Assembly (NCBI GenBank): GCA_963643035.1
Contig: CAVIKO010000001.1
Span: forward strand, 1 to 64,000
Reading direction: 5' to 3'
Length of the DNA stretch: 64,000 bases
Origin: UMGS1696 sp963643035
GTDB lineage: Bacteria; Bacillota; Clostridia; Oscillospirales; CAG-272
How positions within the stretch are numbered: position 1 is the first letter of the stretch; every line of letters starts with the position of its first letter. This document shows positions 32,991 to 42,147 of this stretch, piece after piece. The translations under genes were made by a program, and so were the position numbers. The notes under the pieces were generated by a model, which saw only the letters and a list, made by a program, of their open reading frames with translations, ran no database searches and was not told the DNA's origin.

Positions 32991-34169
32991 ATGAATCATC
33001 CCATTTTATCGAAAAACAGAGCCGTGATCTCCACGGACGCCATCCGCCACAATTACTGCGGAATCTGCCGGTATGTGAAAGAGCATACGGTAGGCAGAGT
33101 ACCGGAAGTGATCTGCGTGGTTAAGGCGGACGCGTATGGGCACGGCGTGGATATAATGACAGACGTGCTGGGAGAGGCAGGGTGCCGGTTTTTCGCGCTG
33201 TCCTCTGAAAGAGAGGCATTGACGGTTCGCAGTCTGGAACGAACGCGCGGAAGGGAGCCGGACATTCTGATCCTCGGCTATACTTTCCCGGAAAACGTGC
33301 CGATTCTGGCAGAGAACCACATCACCTGTGCGGCGGTATCGGCGGAACACGCGCTGGCGCTGTCCCACGCGGTCGCACAGTCCGGCTCCGCACCTCTGTC
33401 GATCCATGTGAAGCTGGATACGGGTATGAACCGGGTCGGATTTGCCGTAACGGAAGAATCCGCCGACGAGATTGCTGCCCTCTCCCGCGATCCGCATCTG
33501 CGGCTGACGGGACTGTTTACGCATTTTGCCTGCTGTGACGACGAAAAAATGGACGGCAAAACGCAGCCGGACGGCACAGTGTTGACGGATCTCCAGTGGG
33601 CGCGGTATCGACAGATGCTCGACTGGTTACAGGAACGCGGCGTGGATCCGGGACTTAGACACGCGGCAAATAGTGCAGGAATTCTGGCATTTCCGGAGGC
33701 GTATCTTGACGCGGTGCGCGCCGGGATCGTGCTGTATGGGCTGTCTCCGAACGGAGTAGTGCGTGATGATGATCTCCTCCATCCGGTCATGCGGCTGGAA
33801 ACGACGGTCGGACACATCCATACATTGCCCGCCGGGGAACACGTGAGTTATGGTGCGACCTATACGGCGATCACCCCCCGTACGCTCGCCACACTGACCA
33901 TCGGATACGCGGACGGCTTTTCCCGCCATTATGCTGCCGCCTCCGCCGCGATCCACGGGAAACGGTATCCAATCGTCGGTAGAATCTGTATGGATCAGTG
34001 CATGGTGGATATCACCGGGGACGAAGGTACGATCCACCCCGGCGACACAGCAGTCCTTTTCGGTGACGATCGCGGCGAGGCATTGGAAGCCTTGGCGCGC
34101 TCTGCCGGCACGATCAACTACGAATGCACCTGCGACGTGTCTCCGCGGGTGGAACGGATCCGGGGATGA
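32991..34169 (+). CDS. alr: alanine racemase
   Basis: 392 aa. ATG at 32991 follows AAAAAGGACACC and gives the usual length; an upstream in-frame extension overlaps the lipoprotein-like ORF and is not needed. The PLP lysine is Lys45 in VVKADAYGHG; the second catalytic base Tyr287 is in VSYGATY. GRICMDQCMVDIT near residue 327 is the family block at the dimer interface. It converts L- to D-alanine for peptidoglycan in the cytoplasm. It ends before a strong terminator. Confidence 0.95.
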   Translation: MNHPILSKNRAVISTDAIRHNYCGICRYVKEHTVGRVPEVICVVKADAYGHGVDIMTDVLGEAGCRFFALSSEREALTVRSLERTRGREPDILILGYTFPENVPILAENHITCAAVSAEHALALSHAVAQSGSAPLSIHVKLDTGMNRVGFAVTEESADEIAALSRDPHLRLTGLFTHFACCDDEKMDGKTQPDGTVLTDLQWARYRQMLDWLQERGVDPGLRHAANSAGILAFPEAYLDAVRAGIVLYGLSPNGVVRDDDLLHPVMRLETTVGHIHTLPAGEHVSYGATYTAITPRTLATLTIGYADGFSRHYAAASAAIHGKRYPIVGRICMDQCMVDITGDEGTIHPGDTAVLFGDDRGEALEALARSAGTINYECTCDVSPRVERIRG

Positions 34170-34225
34170 GAACGGCGAAAAACAGCAGCCATTGCGCCTT
34201 TGCCGCGTATCCCCGTTTCCCTATC

Positions 34226-34260
34226 AAAAAAGCGACCGTTTTCCGCACGGTCGCTTTTTC
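34226..34260 (+). terminator. intrinsic terminator of alr
   Basis: AAAAAAGCGACCG, 9-nt loop, CGGTCGCTTTTT; perfect stem and T-run. Confidence 0.9.
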
Positions 34261-34352
34261 TCTGCGCGTTTTTCTGATGTCGAATTGCCGCGGAATGTTT
34301 CATTCTGTACAAACTACACAAATCTTTTCACGAAATATCATGAGATTTCTCC

Positions 34353-34381
34353 TTGCATTTCCCCGCATCATTTGCTATAAT
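34353..34381 (+). promoter_or_regulatory. sigma-A promoter of the rubredoxin gene
   Basis: TTGCAT at 34353-34358, 17-bp spacer, TATAAT at 34376-34381 with extended -10 TG. Confidence 0.8.
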
Positions 34382-34420
34382 GAAAAACGCTGAAAACGTG
34401 ATGCGGAAGGAGGGATATGT

Positions 34421-34591
34421 ATGAAGTATGTGTGCATCATCTGCGGTTGGACGTATGACGAAAAGGAAGGAGATCCGGACAACGGAATCGATCCCGGTAC
34501 CCGCTTTGAGGATCTTCCGGACGAGTTTGTCTGTCCAGAATGCGGTGTTCCGAAAGAGGAATTTGAAGTAGACAACATCGACGAGGATTGA
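34421..34591 (+). CDS. rubredoxin
   Basis: 56 aa. Two iron-binding knuckles, CIICGW (Cys5, Cys8) and CPECG (Cys38, Cys41), with the conserved DPGTRFEDLPDEFVCP segment between. AAGGAGGG sits 6 nt before the ATG and a strong promoter lies 40 nt upstream. It is a cytoplasmic one-electron carrier holding a single Fe(Cys)4 site, typically serving oxygen- and peroxide-detoxifying reductases in anaerobes. Monocistronic; partner genes (rubrerythrin, flavodiiron protein) are not in the window. Confidence 0.95.
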   Translation: MKYVCIICGWTYDEKEGDPDNGIDPGTRFEDLPDEFVCPECGVPKEEFEVDNIDED

Positions 34592-34615
34592 CCTTGAACT
34601 GCACCTTTCCGCATG

Positions 34616-34646
34616 AAGTATGCCTCTCTGAGACATACTTTTTTCT
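34616..34646 (+). terminator. terminator of the rubredoxin gene
   Basis: AAGTATG, 11-nt loop, CATACTTTTTT. AT-rich stem but clear T-run. Confidence 0.65.
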
Positions 34647-34683
34647 TTTGCATGCAGATGACTGCAAAACAGACGGCGCAGCG

Positions 34684-37600
34684 TTACACAATGGGAAACT
34701 CTCCCCCGACAGCGGTGGCGTACAATACGGTACGAATCGGCTCCGAGAAGAGCTTTTCGCAAATCTCCCGGTAATACACAAGCTGATTCCGATGGCGTAT
34801 GCGGAGCTTGTCGGCAAACGCGGCGGGATCCGCCCGATCGGCGGCTGTCGCGTGATCCGTTTTGTAATCGACCAGAGTCAGCGTACCGTCCGGTTCACGG
34901 AATACGCAATCCACGACTCCCTGTACCGTTAGTACGATCCCATCGGCTGTCAGCTTGTCCCGCAGTACCGGATTATCTGTGAACCGTGCGGCAGGAAGCT
35001 CCGCGTTGAAGCGAAATTCCCGGTGAATCTCCCGGCTTTCGCGCATTCGTCGGAACAACGCGCTCTCCCGGAATTGTGCCAGCTGTCCACGATAAGCGAG
35101 CCGCGCTGTCTCTGCCGTCAGATAATGCGCCTCTGTGAGCCGGGACAGCTCCCTATCCACATCCGTTTTCCAGAGTCTGTCAAAATCTGCAAACTGCAGG
35201 AACATGTGCGTGGCGGTTCCGCGATCTGCCGGAGTACGGATCTCGTCCATACCGGTCAGAAAACGGGGCAGCGGGATACGATTGGATATGGCCTTAGTGA
35301 TCACGTCCTCCGATAGGGGGACGTCCTCTTTTGCTGCGTCATCGGCAGACGATATGGTTCCCGGCGTGCTTTCCTCTCCGTCCGGATCGAATGCCGAGGG
35401 TGCCTGAGCGTTGTAAGGATCATCCATGCTGCTCTCTTCTGTACGGACTGCTATGCCGCCCTGCCGCAGCCATTCGTCAACGATACCCGGATGGAGCGCG
35501 GATACAGAAACCTTGGTTGGGATCGCGGCGTATTCCGGCGTAGGATAAATTGCCGGAGCGTCCGGCATTTCGATGGGATTTTCCAACGGTTGAAAACTGT
35601 CTTCGGGAGTGTCCGGCAGCGCGTTTTCCCACGCGGAGGGATGATCTATACCGGGGGTGATCAGGTGGATTTCACGCAGACGGGAGGGCAGATCGGAGAA
35701 GGAGGCGAGCAGAAGCCACTCGATATAGGTGTTTGCAGTGGTGATCCGATACGAGGTCGGATAGTCGGCCTCGGCGCGATATTTTTCAACAAACGCTTCC
35801 GGATCCCGCACCTTTGCCGTGCAGATGAGCTTGGTGCGCGCGCGTGTCAGAGCCACATACAGAATCCGCATTTCCTCTGCGACCGATTCCGTCCGTTTCT
35901 TTTCCGCGATTGCCGATCGCAGAATCGTGTCGCATCGTACCAATCCACCATCGTCCGGCAGTCGCAGACCAAAACCGAGCGCACCGTCAAAGAGAATCCC
36001 GGCGGATTCGTCTCTTGCGTTCCGTTTTTTTGCGCATTCCGGGACGATGACAATGGGGTATTCCAGCCCTTTGGATTTGTGAATGCTTGTCAGCGTTACA
36101 CCGGAGATGGATTCGTTCTCCATGCGCGCGTTGTCACGCAGCGTTTCTGTGACTTGCAAAAACGCACTGATCCCGCCGGAGCCGTGCTTGCGGGACAGAT
36201 CATAGAGGGATTGCAGGTTCCGCGCCTCCGTAGGATCCTCCGCTACCTCCGGCAGATCGTAAAAGCGATACGCCGCAAAGAGCCGTTCAAAGAATCGATC
36301 TGCCGTCAGAGTTCTTGCCCAAGTGCGCATTTCCGGCAGTGCGGCAAGGAATTTCTTCAGTTTATCGACCGTCTCTGCAGAAGGAGAGTGTTTTGCAATA
36401 TCGGATGAAGCAGGAGACACCGGAAAATCCACATCCGCGACAGGTGCGGATTCCGGATGAACCGCCAATTCCACGGCGATGTACAGCGGGGTCTCCGGTG
36501 ACTGTCGATGCACCGCGGTCAGCTCCGCGGTTGTCAGACCGAACAGAGGCGAATGGAGCGCGCCTGCCGTATAGATGTCCCGAAGCGGATTGTCCGCCGT
36601 GTACGCCATACACAGCGCGAGCAGCACTGCCGGAGAGACAAAGAGCGGATCGGCGTTGGGGGATGTGACCGGGATGTGCCGTTTTGCCAAAGCGGTGCGG
36701 TATTTCTCGCCGGACGATTCCGGACTGCGCAGGAGGATCGCGACATCCTCCGGCATGACCGGGGTGCCGTCCGGCAGTCCGTGCGTGAGATAGTCCCGGA
36801 TCCGCTCCGCCACATACGCCGCCTCCGGATCCTCTTCTGTATCCTCGGAACGCTCCGTTTCCTCATCCGAGTCTTCTTCCTCCGCGTCGGCGCGGGACGG
36901 CTTTTTGATGAGGCAGATTTCCGCCGCCTCGTCTCCGGATTCACTCTTACCCAGAAGCAGCGCATCGGCATCTGAGTACGAGATCGCGCCATACGGAAAG
37001 AGGAGCGAGGAGACGAGATTGGTCAGCTCGATCACCGCTCGGTCACAGCGGAAATTTTCGCTCATAAAGAGAGAATATCCCTCTTCCGGTGCGAAATTCT
37101 CCTCAGTCCGATCTGCCGCTTCCTTCGGGGACAGAACTGTCCAGCAATCCCGGTAGCGCGAAAATACGGCAGGCTCCGCACCACGGAATCGATAGATGGA
37201 CTGTTTTACGTCGCCCACTAGGAATCGGCGCGCGGTCGTGGAAATCGAGCGGAAAATCGCGTCCTGCACATCGTTTGTGTCCTGATATTCATCGATGAAG
37301 ATGTACTTATACTTCCGACCAACTTCTACAGCGGTAGGGGTTGGATTGCCGTCTTTATCGAGAAAGAGCGACAGGGCATACGATTCGAGATCGCCGTAGT
37401 CTAGCAATCCCTTTGTGCGCTTCTTCATCCGGTACCGCTCTTCATACGCCGCAAGAACTGCGGACAACGCCGTGAGGAGCGCGGCGGTGCGGGAACAGAC
37501 GGTGGGAATCTGCGCAGGGTCAAAGAAAAAGAGAGATTTGTGCAGCGTTTCGAGAGCCTTTTTCCCCTCGTCCCGCAGCTCCTTGAACCGGATCGATTCT

Positions 37601-38478
37601 GCCGTCGCGTTTTTTGCCTGTATTGTGGCAAGGCGTGGCAAACGACTGTCCGAGAGCGCGTTCCGCACGGCGGCATAGCTGTTCCCGGCAAGCGCATTCT
37701 CAATCCGGTGGAGCCAATCGAGAAAGGCATCAGCAGAGGGACCGTACTTTGTTTCCACCTCCGGGGAAAACGCCATGCGCGTTTCCGTGATCGTTATGCG
37801 GAAATGGGACAGCGTAGCTGACAGGCGAAGCTTGAGCGGTTCGCTCTGCGGCAGACGGAAAAAATCCATGTCTGTATCGATGTCAGACATTGCGGTGGCG
37901 TAGACTTGCAAATCGTTGGGCGTTTTTCCTGCGGAGGACAGAGCACGGTCGATTTCCAGTAAGGTTTTGTCGAGCGTTTCCGTGTCGCGCGCCGCGGATA
38001 AGGTGTCGGCAAGCGTGAGAAAATCCGCCTCTCCGCGATCAAAGCATTCGTCCGTAATTTCCGCCATCGCCTCCGCACGCAGCTGTGCCATGATCGGCTC
38101 ATCCCCGATCACGAAATCCGGCGACAGACCGAGCGCGGAAAAGAGCGGCCGCAGATTCCGGTAGAGGAAGGCGTGGATGGTCGAGATTTCCGCGCCGCTC
38201 AACTCCGCCAACTGACCCGCGAGACGGCGGCTTCCCGTTTCCTGTACCTGCTCCCGGAGCCGTGCCGCGATCCGTTCCCGCAGCTCTGCCGCCGCCGCAC
38301 GGGTATAGGTGACGATGCACATTTCCCGAATCGACACATCCTCATGCGTAAGCAGCCAGAGAATCCGCCCGGTCAGCGTTGCCGTTTTGCCGGAGCCTGC
38401 CGCCGCCGAGAGGAGAAGATTGCCGCCCCTCCAGCAAATTGCTGCATTCTGCGCGGGGGTATACTGTATTTTTGCCAT
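34684..38478 (-). CDS. addA: ATP-dependent helicase/nuclease subunit A
   Basis: 1264 aa, usual length. N-terminal UvrD-type helicase: Walker A AAAGSGKT (25-32), IVTYTRAAAAELRERI (motif Ia) at about 55, FIDEYQDTNDVQD (motif II) near 400, GDVKQSIYRFRGAEP (motif III) near 428, and VTLTSIHKSKGLEYPIVI plus YVALTRARTKL near 815 and 890 (motifs V and VI). The C-terminal RecB-type nuclease has GVVDCVF...LVDYKTD near residue 1200. With AddB it resects double-strand breaks for RecA-dependent repair. It lies 45 bp after addB in the same operon. Confidence 0.95.
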   Translation of the reverse strand: MAKIQYTPAQNAAICWRGGNLLLSAAAGSGKTATLTGRILWLLTHEDVSIREMCIVTYTRAAAAELRERIAARLREQVQETGSRRLAGQLAELSGAEISTIHAFLYRNLRPLFSALGLSPDFVIGDEPIMAQLRAEAMAEITDECFDRGEADFLTLADTLSAARDTETLDKTLLEIDRALSSAGKTPNDLQVYATAMSDIDTDMDFFRLPQSEPLKLRLSATLSHFRITITETRMAFSPEVETKYGPSADAFLDWLHRIENALAGNSYAAVRNALSDSRLPRLATIQAKNATAESIRFKELRDEGKKALETLHKSLFFFDPAQIPTVCSRTAALLTALSAVLAAYEERYRMKKRTKGLLDYGDLESYALSLFLDKDGNPTPTAVEVGRKYKYIFIDEYQDTNDVQDAIFRSISTTARRFLVGDVKQSIYRFRGAEPAVFSRYRDCWTVLSPKEAADRTEENFAPEEGYSLFMSENFRCDRAVIELTNLVSSLLFPYGAISYSDADALLLGKSESGDEAAEICLIKKPSRADAEEEDSDEETERSEDTEEDPEAAYVAERIRDYLTHGLPDGTPVMPEDVAILLRSPESSGEKYRTALAKRHIPVTSPNADPLFVSPAVLLALCMAYTADNPLRDIYTAGALHSPLFGLTTAELTAVHRQSPETPLYIAVELAVHPESAPVADVDFPVSPASSDIAKHSPSAETVDKLKKFLAALPEMRTWARTLTADRFFERLFAAYRFYDLPEVAEDPTEARNLQSLYDLSRKHGSGGISAFLQVTETLRDNARMENESISGVTLTSIHKSKGLEYPIVIVPECAKKRNARDESAGILFDGALGFGLRLPDDGGLVRCDTILRSAIAEKKRTESVAEEMRILYVALTRARTKLICTAKVRDPEAFVEKYRAEADYPTSYRITTANTYIEWLLLASFSDLPSRLREIHLITPGIDHPSAWENALPDTPEDSFQPLENPIEMPDAPAIYPTPEYAAIPTKVSVSALHPGIVDEWLRQGGIAVRTEESSMDDPYNAQAPSAFDPDGEESTPGTISSADDAAKEDVPLSEDVITKAISNRIPLPRFLTGMDEIRTPADRGTATHMFLQFADFDRLWKTDVDRELSRLTEAHYLTAETARLAYRGQLAQFRESALFRRMRESREIHREFRFNAELPAARFTDNPVLRDKLTADGIVLTVQGVVDCVFREPDGTLTLVDYKTDHATAADRADPAAFADKLRIRHRNQLVYYREICEKLFSEPIRTVLYATAVGGEFPIV

Positions 38479-38523
38479 AATCGCTCTCCCTGTGATATGA
38501 TGCTATAGGATGGTGGTTCGGGG

Positions 38524-41500
38524 TCAGCCGTCCTTTTTGCGGTATCGGCAGACCGGACGCATGGCGCAGTAGCCGCATGTTGTCGAGCCGTGTTTGTTGC
38601 TGTGCGGCTTGGCGGGGGAGACTTCGTTTGCAATCGCGGTGGCAATTGTGCGGATGGTATCCGTCAGTTCCGTGTACAATTCCCCGAATTGCGCCATTGA
38701 CGCGAGAACCGCTTTGCCGGACAGAGTGCCGTCCTTTTTTTCTTTGATCTGCACATATTTCCCCGATAGACCGCTGTCCATGGCATCGAGGATCTCCCGG
38801 TCGTCGAGATAGATCCCGCTGCGGGTCAGACTGGAGAGTGCCAGCTCCCGTGCGTAAGAGGAATCCACCATGTCATTTGCGGGCTTTTCCTGCGGCTGCA
38901 CGGTCAGATAGACGGCTCCCGCCGGTTGAAGTTCTGCCGCACCATTGTTGTCCTGAAACGGCGTTTTTCCTTTCCAGAGCGTGAAGAGGTAGAGCAGCAG
39001 CTGTACATGGAATCCCTCGCGAATATCGGCGAGGGAGAAGGTCACATTACCCGTTTTGTAATCGACGACGCGCACATACTTTTTTCCGTCCTCTGCTGTG
39101 TAGGTATCGATCCGGTCGATGGTCCCGGTGAGCGATACCGTCATTCCGTTGTCAAGCGGCAGGGAAAGGGAAGCGATTTTTCCTTTTCCCTCGGATGCAC
39201 CCATAGAAATCTCAAACGCTGTGGGAACAAATCGGCTCTGAGCTAATTCGCGCATGACAGCCTCAAGGAAGAGAAGCACGTGCCGCCGCAGGCGGGTGAA
39301 AAGATACGCGAGTCTGCCGTTTGCGGGATCGATCCCCAGTCCGTGCAGATAGTCCACGATCAGCTGATCTGCCATCTCCTCTGTTTCCGCCTGCGGAATC
39401 GGGTAGGTTCGTCCGGTGCATTCCCGGAAAAACCGTTCGAGGATCGCGTGTACGAACGTTCCAATGTCCGGTGCGCTGATTTCGGCGACCTGTTCCTCCC
39501 GCAGTACCATGCCGAAGGTGCAGAAATAGCCGAACGGACAGGATGCGTACTGATCAAGCTTGGACTGCGACAGGGTGAAAGCACGGCCGAACAGCGCGCC
39601 ATCCTGCACGGTGCCATGATCGTCGTTTGCCGAGAGGGGATAGTCGTAATGCACCGCTGCATCGGGAAGGTATTTCTTCCGATACAGAGATGCTGCCTGC
39701 CGCTCCTCTGCGCTGGACAACGGCAGTCGGGCGGCAGGATGCCGCATTTTGCGCCGGAGGTTCCAGTCGGCAAAGACGGTCGGTGTGATGCCCAGTCCGT
39801 CTGTGATCCGTTTGACCGCCTCTGCCATTACGCACGCTTCCCCATCTGTTTTGCGCGGCAGAAACAGGTGGAGCGAATCCGAAGGTGCACACGCCAGCCG
39901 ATAGAACATGAACGCTTCCTCTGAGGCAAAATCCGCTCCCGTCTTACCGGGCATGGAGACACCGGCGCCCTCCAGCAGAATCCGGTCAAGCTCTCGAAAG
40001 AATCCGTTGTCTTCCGCGCTGCCTGGAAAGATTCCCTCCACGCAGTCGAGAAGAAGTACGTGGCGCACCGCGCCGAACCGCACGCCGTCCGCGCTGCCGA
40101 GGGACAGCACATCCTGTCCGGTGGGGATCGCGCCAATTTCCATTGTACCGATCACACGGGTGAACAGTCCGGCGAAGCGGCCGCAGTCGAGCAAGGTGCC
40201 GCCGAGAGAAGCGACCATTTTGTCGAGTGCGTCACAGATGTGCGTCCAGAGTGCTGCCGTTTTCGCGCTGTCCTCCGCACGTCCCTCCCGTTTTGCCTCC
40301 TCCGCGAGACGGTCCAGTCGGGCAGGCACATCCATTTCGAGACAGAACGTCACCACGGCGCGGCAGATCACCTCCACGGCAGCTTCCCGATCGAGAAATA
40401 CATCCGAGAAACGTCCGACCGCCGGAAGCAGCTTTTCCCGCGCCGTATTGGCGTGCGCCAACAGCTCCCGTCCCCAGTCGGTGAAGGCGATCCGATAGCC
40501 GTCCGGGTTGAAATTCCACACGAAATCCGCATCCCCGTTTCCGAGATACGCCCGTCTGCCGTGGAGATTCCATGTCTGGGTATACGCCGCGAAGCAGTCC
40601 GCCTCTCTGTCGGTAAGCGGGGTCAGCCCCGTGTCGATCATGCGGCAGAGATCCCGGCGGTTGTATCCCCCGACCTCCACGGCGCAGAGAGAGAGAATCA
40701 GCCGCACCGGAGCGGATTTCGACAGGGTGTCTGTGTCAGCAACGAAAATGGGGATCCCATGGCGGCGCAGCGTTTCGTCGAGGATTCCGTTCCAGAGCGT
40801 GATGTCCCGTGCGGCGACAGCGATGTCCCGGTATCGTGCGCCGTGTGCCGTCAGTTCCTCCACGACCGCCGCAATCGCTTCAGCCTCCTCGTACCGATCT
40901 GCGCACCATGTCACCGCGATTTCCCCGTCCGCGGTGCTGCCGGACAGCGGCTTGTGCGCGTATAAGCTCTTGGTGATGGCGGACAGCCCCGGTGTGTGGT
41001 GCCGGTGATCCGTTTCGCAATCCAGCCATGTGACCTCCTGTCCGCTTTCCGCCACGAGCCGTTCCATCTGTGAAAGATACTTGCGAATGTGGACAAACGG
41101 CACCTCTCCGGTATCTGTGCGCGGGCAGGCGAAGGTCAGAGTGACCTCGGAAGCGGTGGAGAATATGGTGCGCAGGATCCGTTTTTCGGGAATGGTGACG
41201 GAATAGAAAGAATCTACAAAGACCGCTTTCCCGGCGAAATACGGTTTTTCGGCGATCGTGCGGCAGAGAATCTCCATCACATCCTCCCGGTCGCTGTATT
41301 CCGTGTGCAGAATCTCCTCGTATGCCGCGTAGACGAGGGAAATGTCTGCGAATCTTGCGGCGAATTGAGCGCATTCCGGATCCGCGGACAAAATCTCTGC
41401 CGCGTGGCTTGCTGTGGAAGGGGATACACCGTTCTGCTTGAGTTCCGCAATTGCTGTACCAAGGACGGACAGATTTTTATCTTCTCTGCCGCCGGTCACG

Positions 41501-41823
41501 TTTCCATACACTGTGAGCGAATCGTATACGGACAAAAGCGCGCGCCACAGCACGAGAATCTGCCCGCCATCGTCGATTTTCGGCTGTGTCAGTCCGCCGT
41601 AGAGCCGGAAAACAGTGTTTGCCAGCCGTGTGAAGTTGGTCAGCTCCAAATGAAGCCAGGCGGAAGGTGGCAGATAGGCGGCGAGTTCACGCTCCCACAG
41701 CACCGCCTGCTGTTCCGGCACAAGAAGTACGCAGTCCATGCTGCGCGATAGTGCGTCTGTGAGCAGTGTACGGATGGTATGGCTCTTTCCGGATCCCGGC
41801 AACCCGGTGACAAATCGGATCAT
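38524..41823 (-). CDS. addB: ATP-dependent helicase/nuclease subunit B
   Basis: 1099 aa. Walker A GLPGSGKS (7-14) opens a degenerate helicase region. The C-terminal nuclease has DRIDTY...VRVVDYKTG near residue 920, and the Fe-S staple cysteines are visible as CPFGYFCTF near 765 and CGYCAMRPVCRY at the extreme C-terminus. GAGGTGGACCACCT precedes the ATG. First gene of the addBA operon, promoter at 41861-41889. Confidence 0.95.
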   Translation of the reverse strand: MIRFVTGLPGSGKSHTIRTLLTDALSRSMDCVLLVPEQQAVLWERELAAYLPPSAWLHLELTNFTRLANTVFRLYGGLTQPKIDDGGQILVLWRALLSVYDSLTVYGNVTGGREDKNLSVLGTAIAELKQNGVSPSTASHAAEILSADPECAQFAARFADISLVYAAYEEILHTEYSDREDVMEILCRTIAEKPYFAGKAVFVDSFYSVTIPEKRILRTIFSTASEVTLTFACPRTDTGEVPFVHIRKYLSQMERLVAESGQEVTWLDCETDHRHHTPGLSAITKSLYAHKPLSGSTADGEIAVTWCADRYEEAEAIAAVVEELTAHGARYRDIAVAARDITLWNGILDETLRRHGIPIFVADTDTLSKSAPVRLILSLCAVEVGGYNRRDLCRMIDTGLTPLTDREADCFAAYTQTWNLHGRRAYLGNGDADFVWNFNPDGYRIAFTDWGRELLAHANTAREKLLPAVGRFSDVFLDREAAVEVICRAVVTFCLEMDVPARLDRLAEEAKREGRAEDSAKTAALWTHICDALDKMVASLGGTLLDCGRFAGLFTRVIGTMEIGAIPTGQDVLSLGSADGVRFGAVRHVLLLDCVEGIFPGSAEDNGFFRELDRILLEGAGVSMPGKTGADFASEEAFMFYRLACAPSDSLHLFLPRKTDGEACVMAEAVKRITDGLGITPTVFADWNLRRKMRHPAARLPLSSAEERQAASLYRKKYLPDAAVHYDYPLSANDDHGTVQDGALFGRAFTLSQSKLDQYASCPFGYFCTFGMVLREEQVAEISAPDIGTFVHAILERFFRECTGRTYPIPQAETEEMADQLIVDYLHGLGIDPANGRLAYLFTRLRRHVLLFLEAVMRELAQSRFVPTAFEISMGASEGKGKIASLSLPLDNGMTVSLTGTIDRIDTYTAEDGKKYVRVVDYKTGNVTFSLADIREGFHVQLLLYLFTLWKGKTPFQDNNGAAELQPAGAVYLTVQPQEKPANDMVDSSYARELALSSLTRSGIYLDDREILDAMDSGLSGKYVQIKEKKDGTLSGKAVLASMAQFGELYTELTDTIRTIATAIANEVSPAKPHSNKHGSTTCGYCAMRPVCRYRKKDG

Positions 41824-41860
41824 AGGTGGTCCACCTCATTCTGGTATCGTTCTTTTCTTC

Positions 41861-41889
41861 ATTATAGCACATCTGTTCCGGATTCGCAA
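41861..41889 (-). promoter_or_regulatory. sigma-A promoter of addBA
   Basis: On the minus strand TTGCGA, 17-bp spacer, TATAAT with TG before it. Confidence 0.8.
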
Positions 41890-41941
41890 TGGGAAAGTGC
41901 TGTGGTTTTCCGCATAACGGCGATATTTTTCGCTGGGAGAC

Positions 41942-41970
41942 TTGATTTTTTGCCCATGTATGTGTATAAT
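41942..41970 (+). promoter_or_regulatory. sigma-A promoter of the LytM-like gene
   Basis: TTGATT at 41942-41947, 17-bp spacer, TATAAT at 41965-41970. The leader (about 170 nt) contains the repeat at 42001-42087. Confidence 0.75.
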
Positions 41971-42000
41971 AATACTGAACCCGTGTATTGTGACTGCTAT

Positions 42001-42087
42001 GGAAATGCTGATTTCAGGTTGTTTTGCATCAAAAGCCTATAAATCCAAGATTTTTGATACAAACTCGATCGATTCGACACATCCCTA
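42001..42087 (+). repeat. diverged copy of dispersed repeat in a leader
   Basis: GGAAATGCTGATTTCAGGTTGTTTTGCATC ... TTTTTGATACAAACTCGATCGATTCGACACATCC aligns along its length with the copy at 32622. Unlike the others it does not follow a stop codon but lies in the 5' leader of the LytM-like gene. Confidence 0.6.
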
Positions 42088-42147
42088 TCTTAATTGTGTG
42101 AAAGGAAGATTCCGTCGGAGCTCTCTCCCGCGGATACAGGTTCGAGC

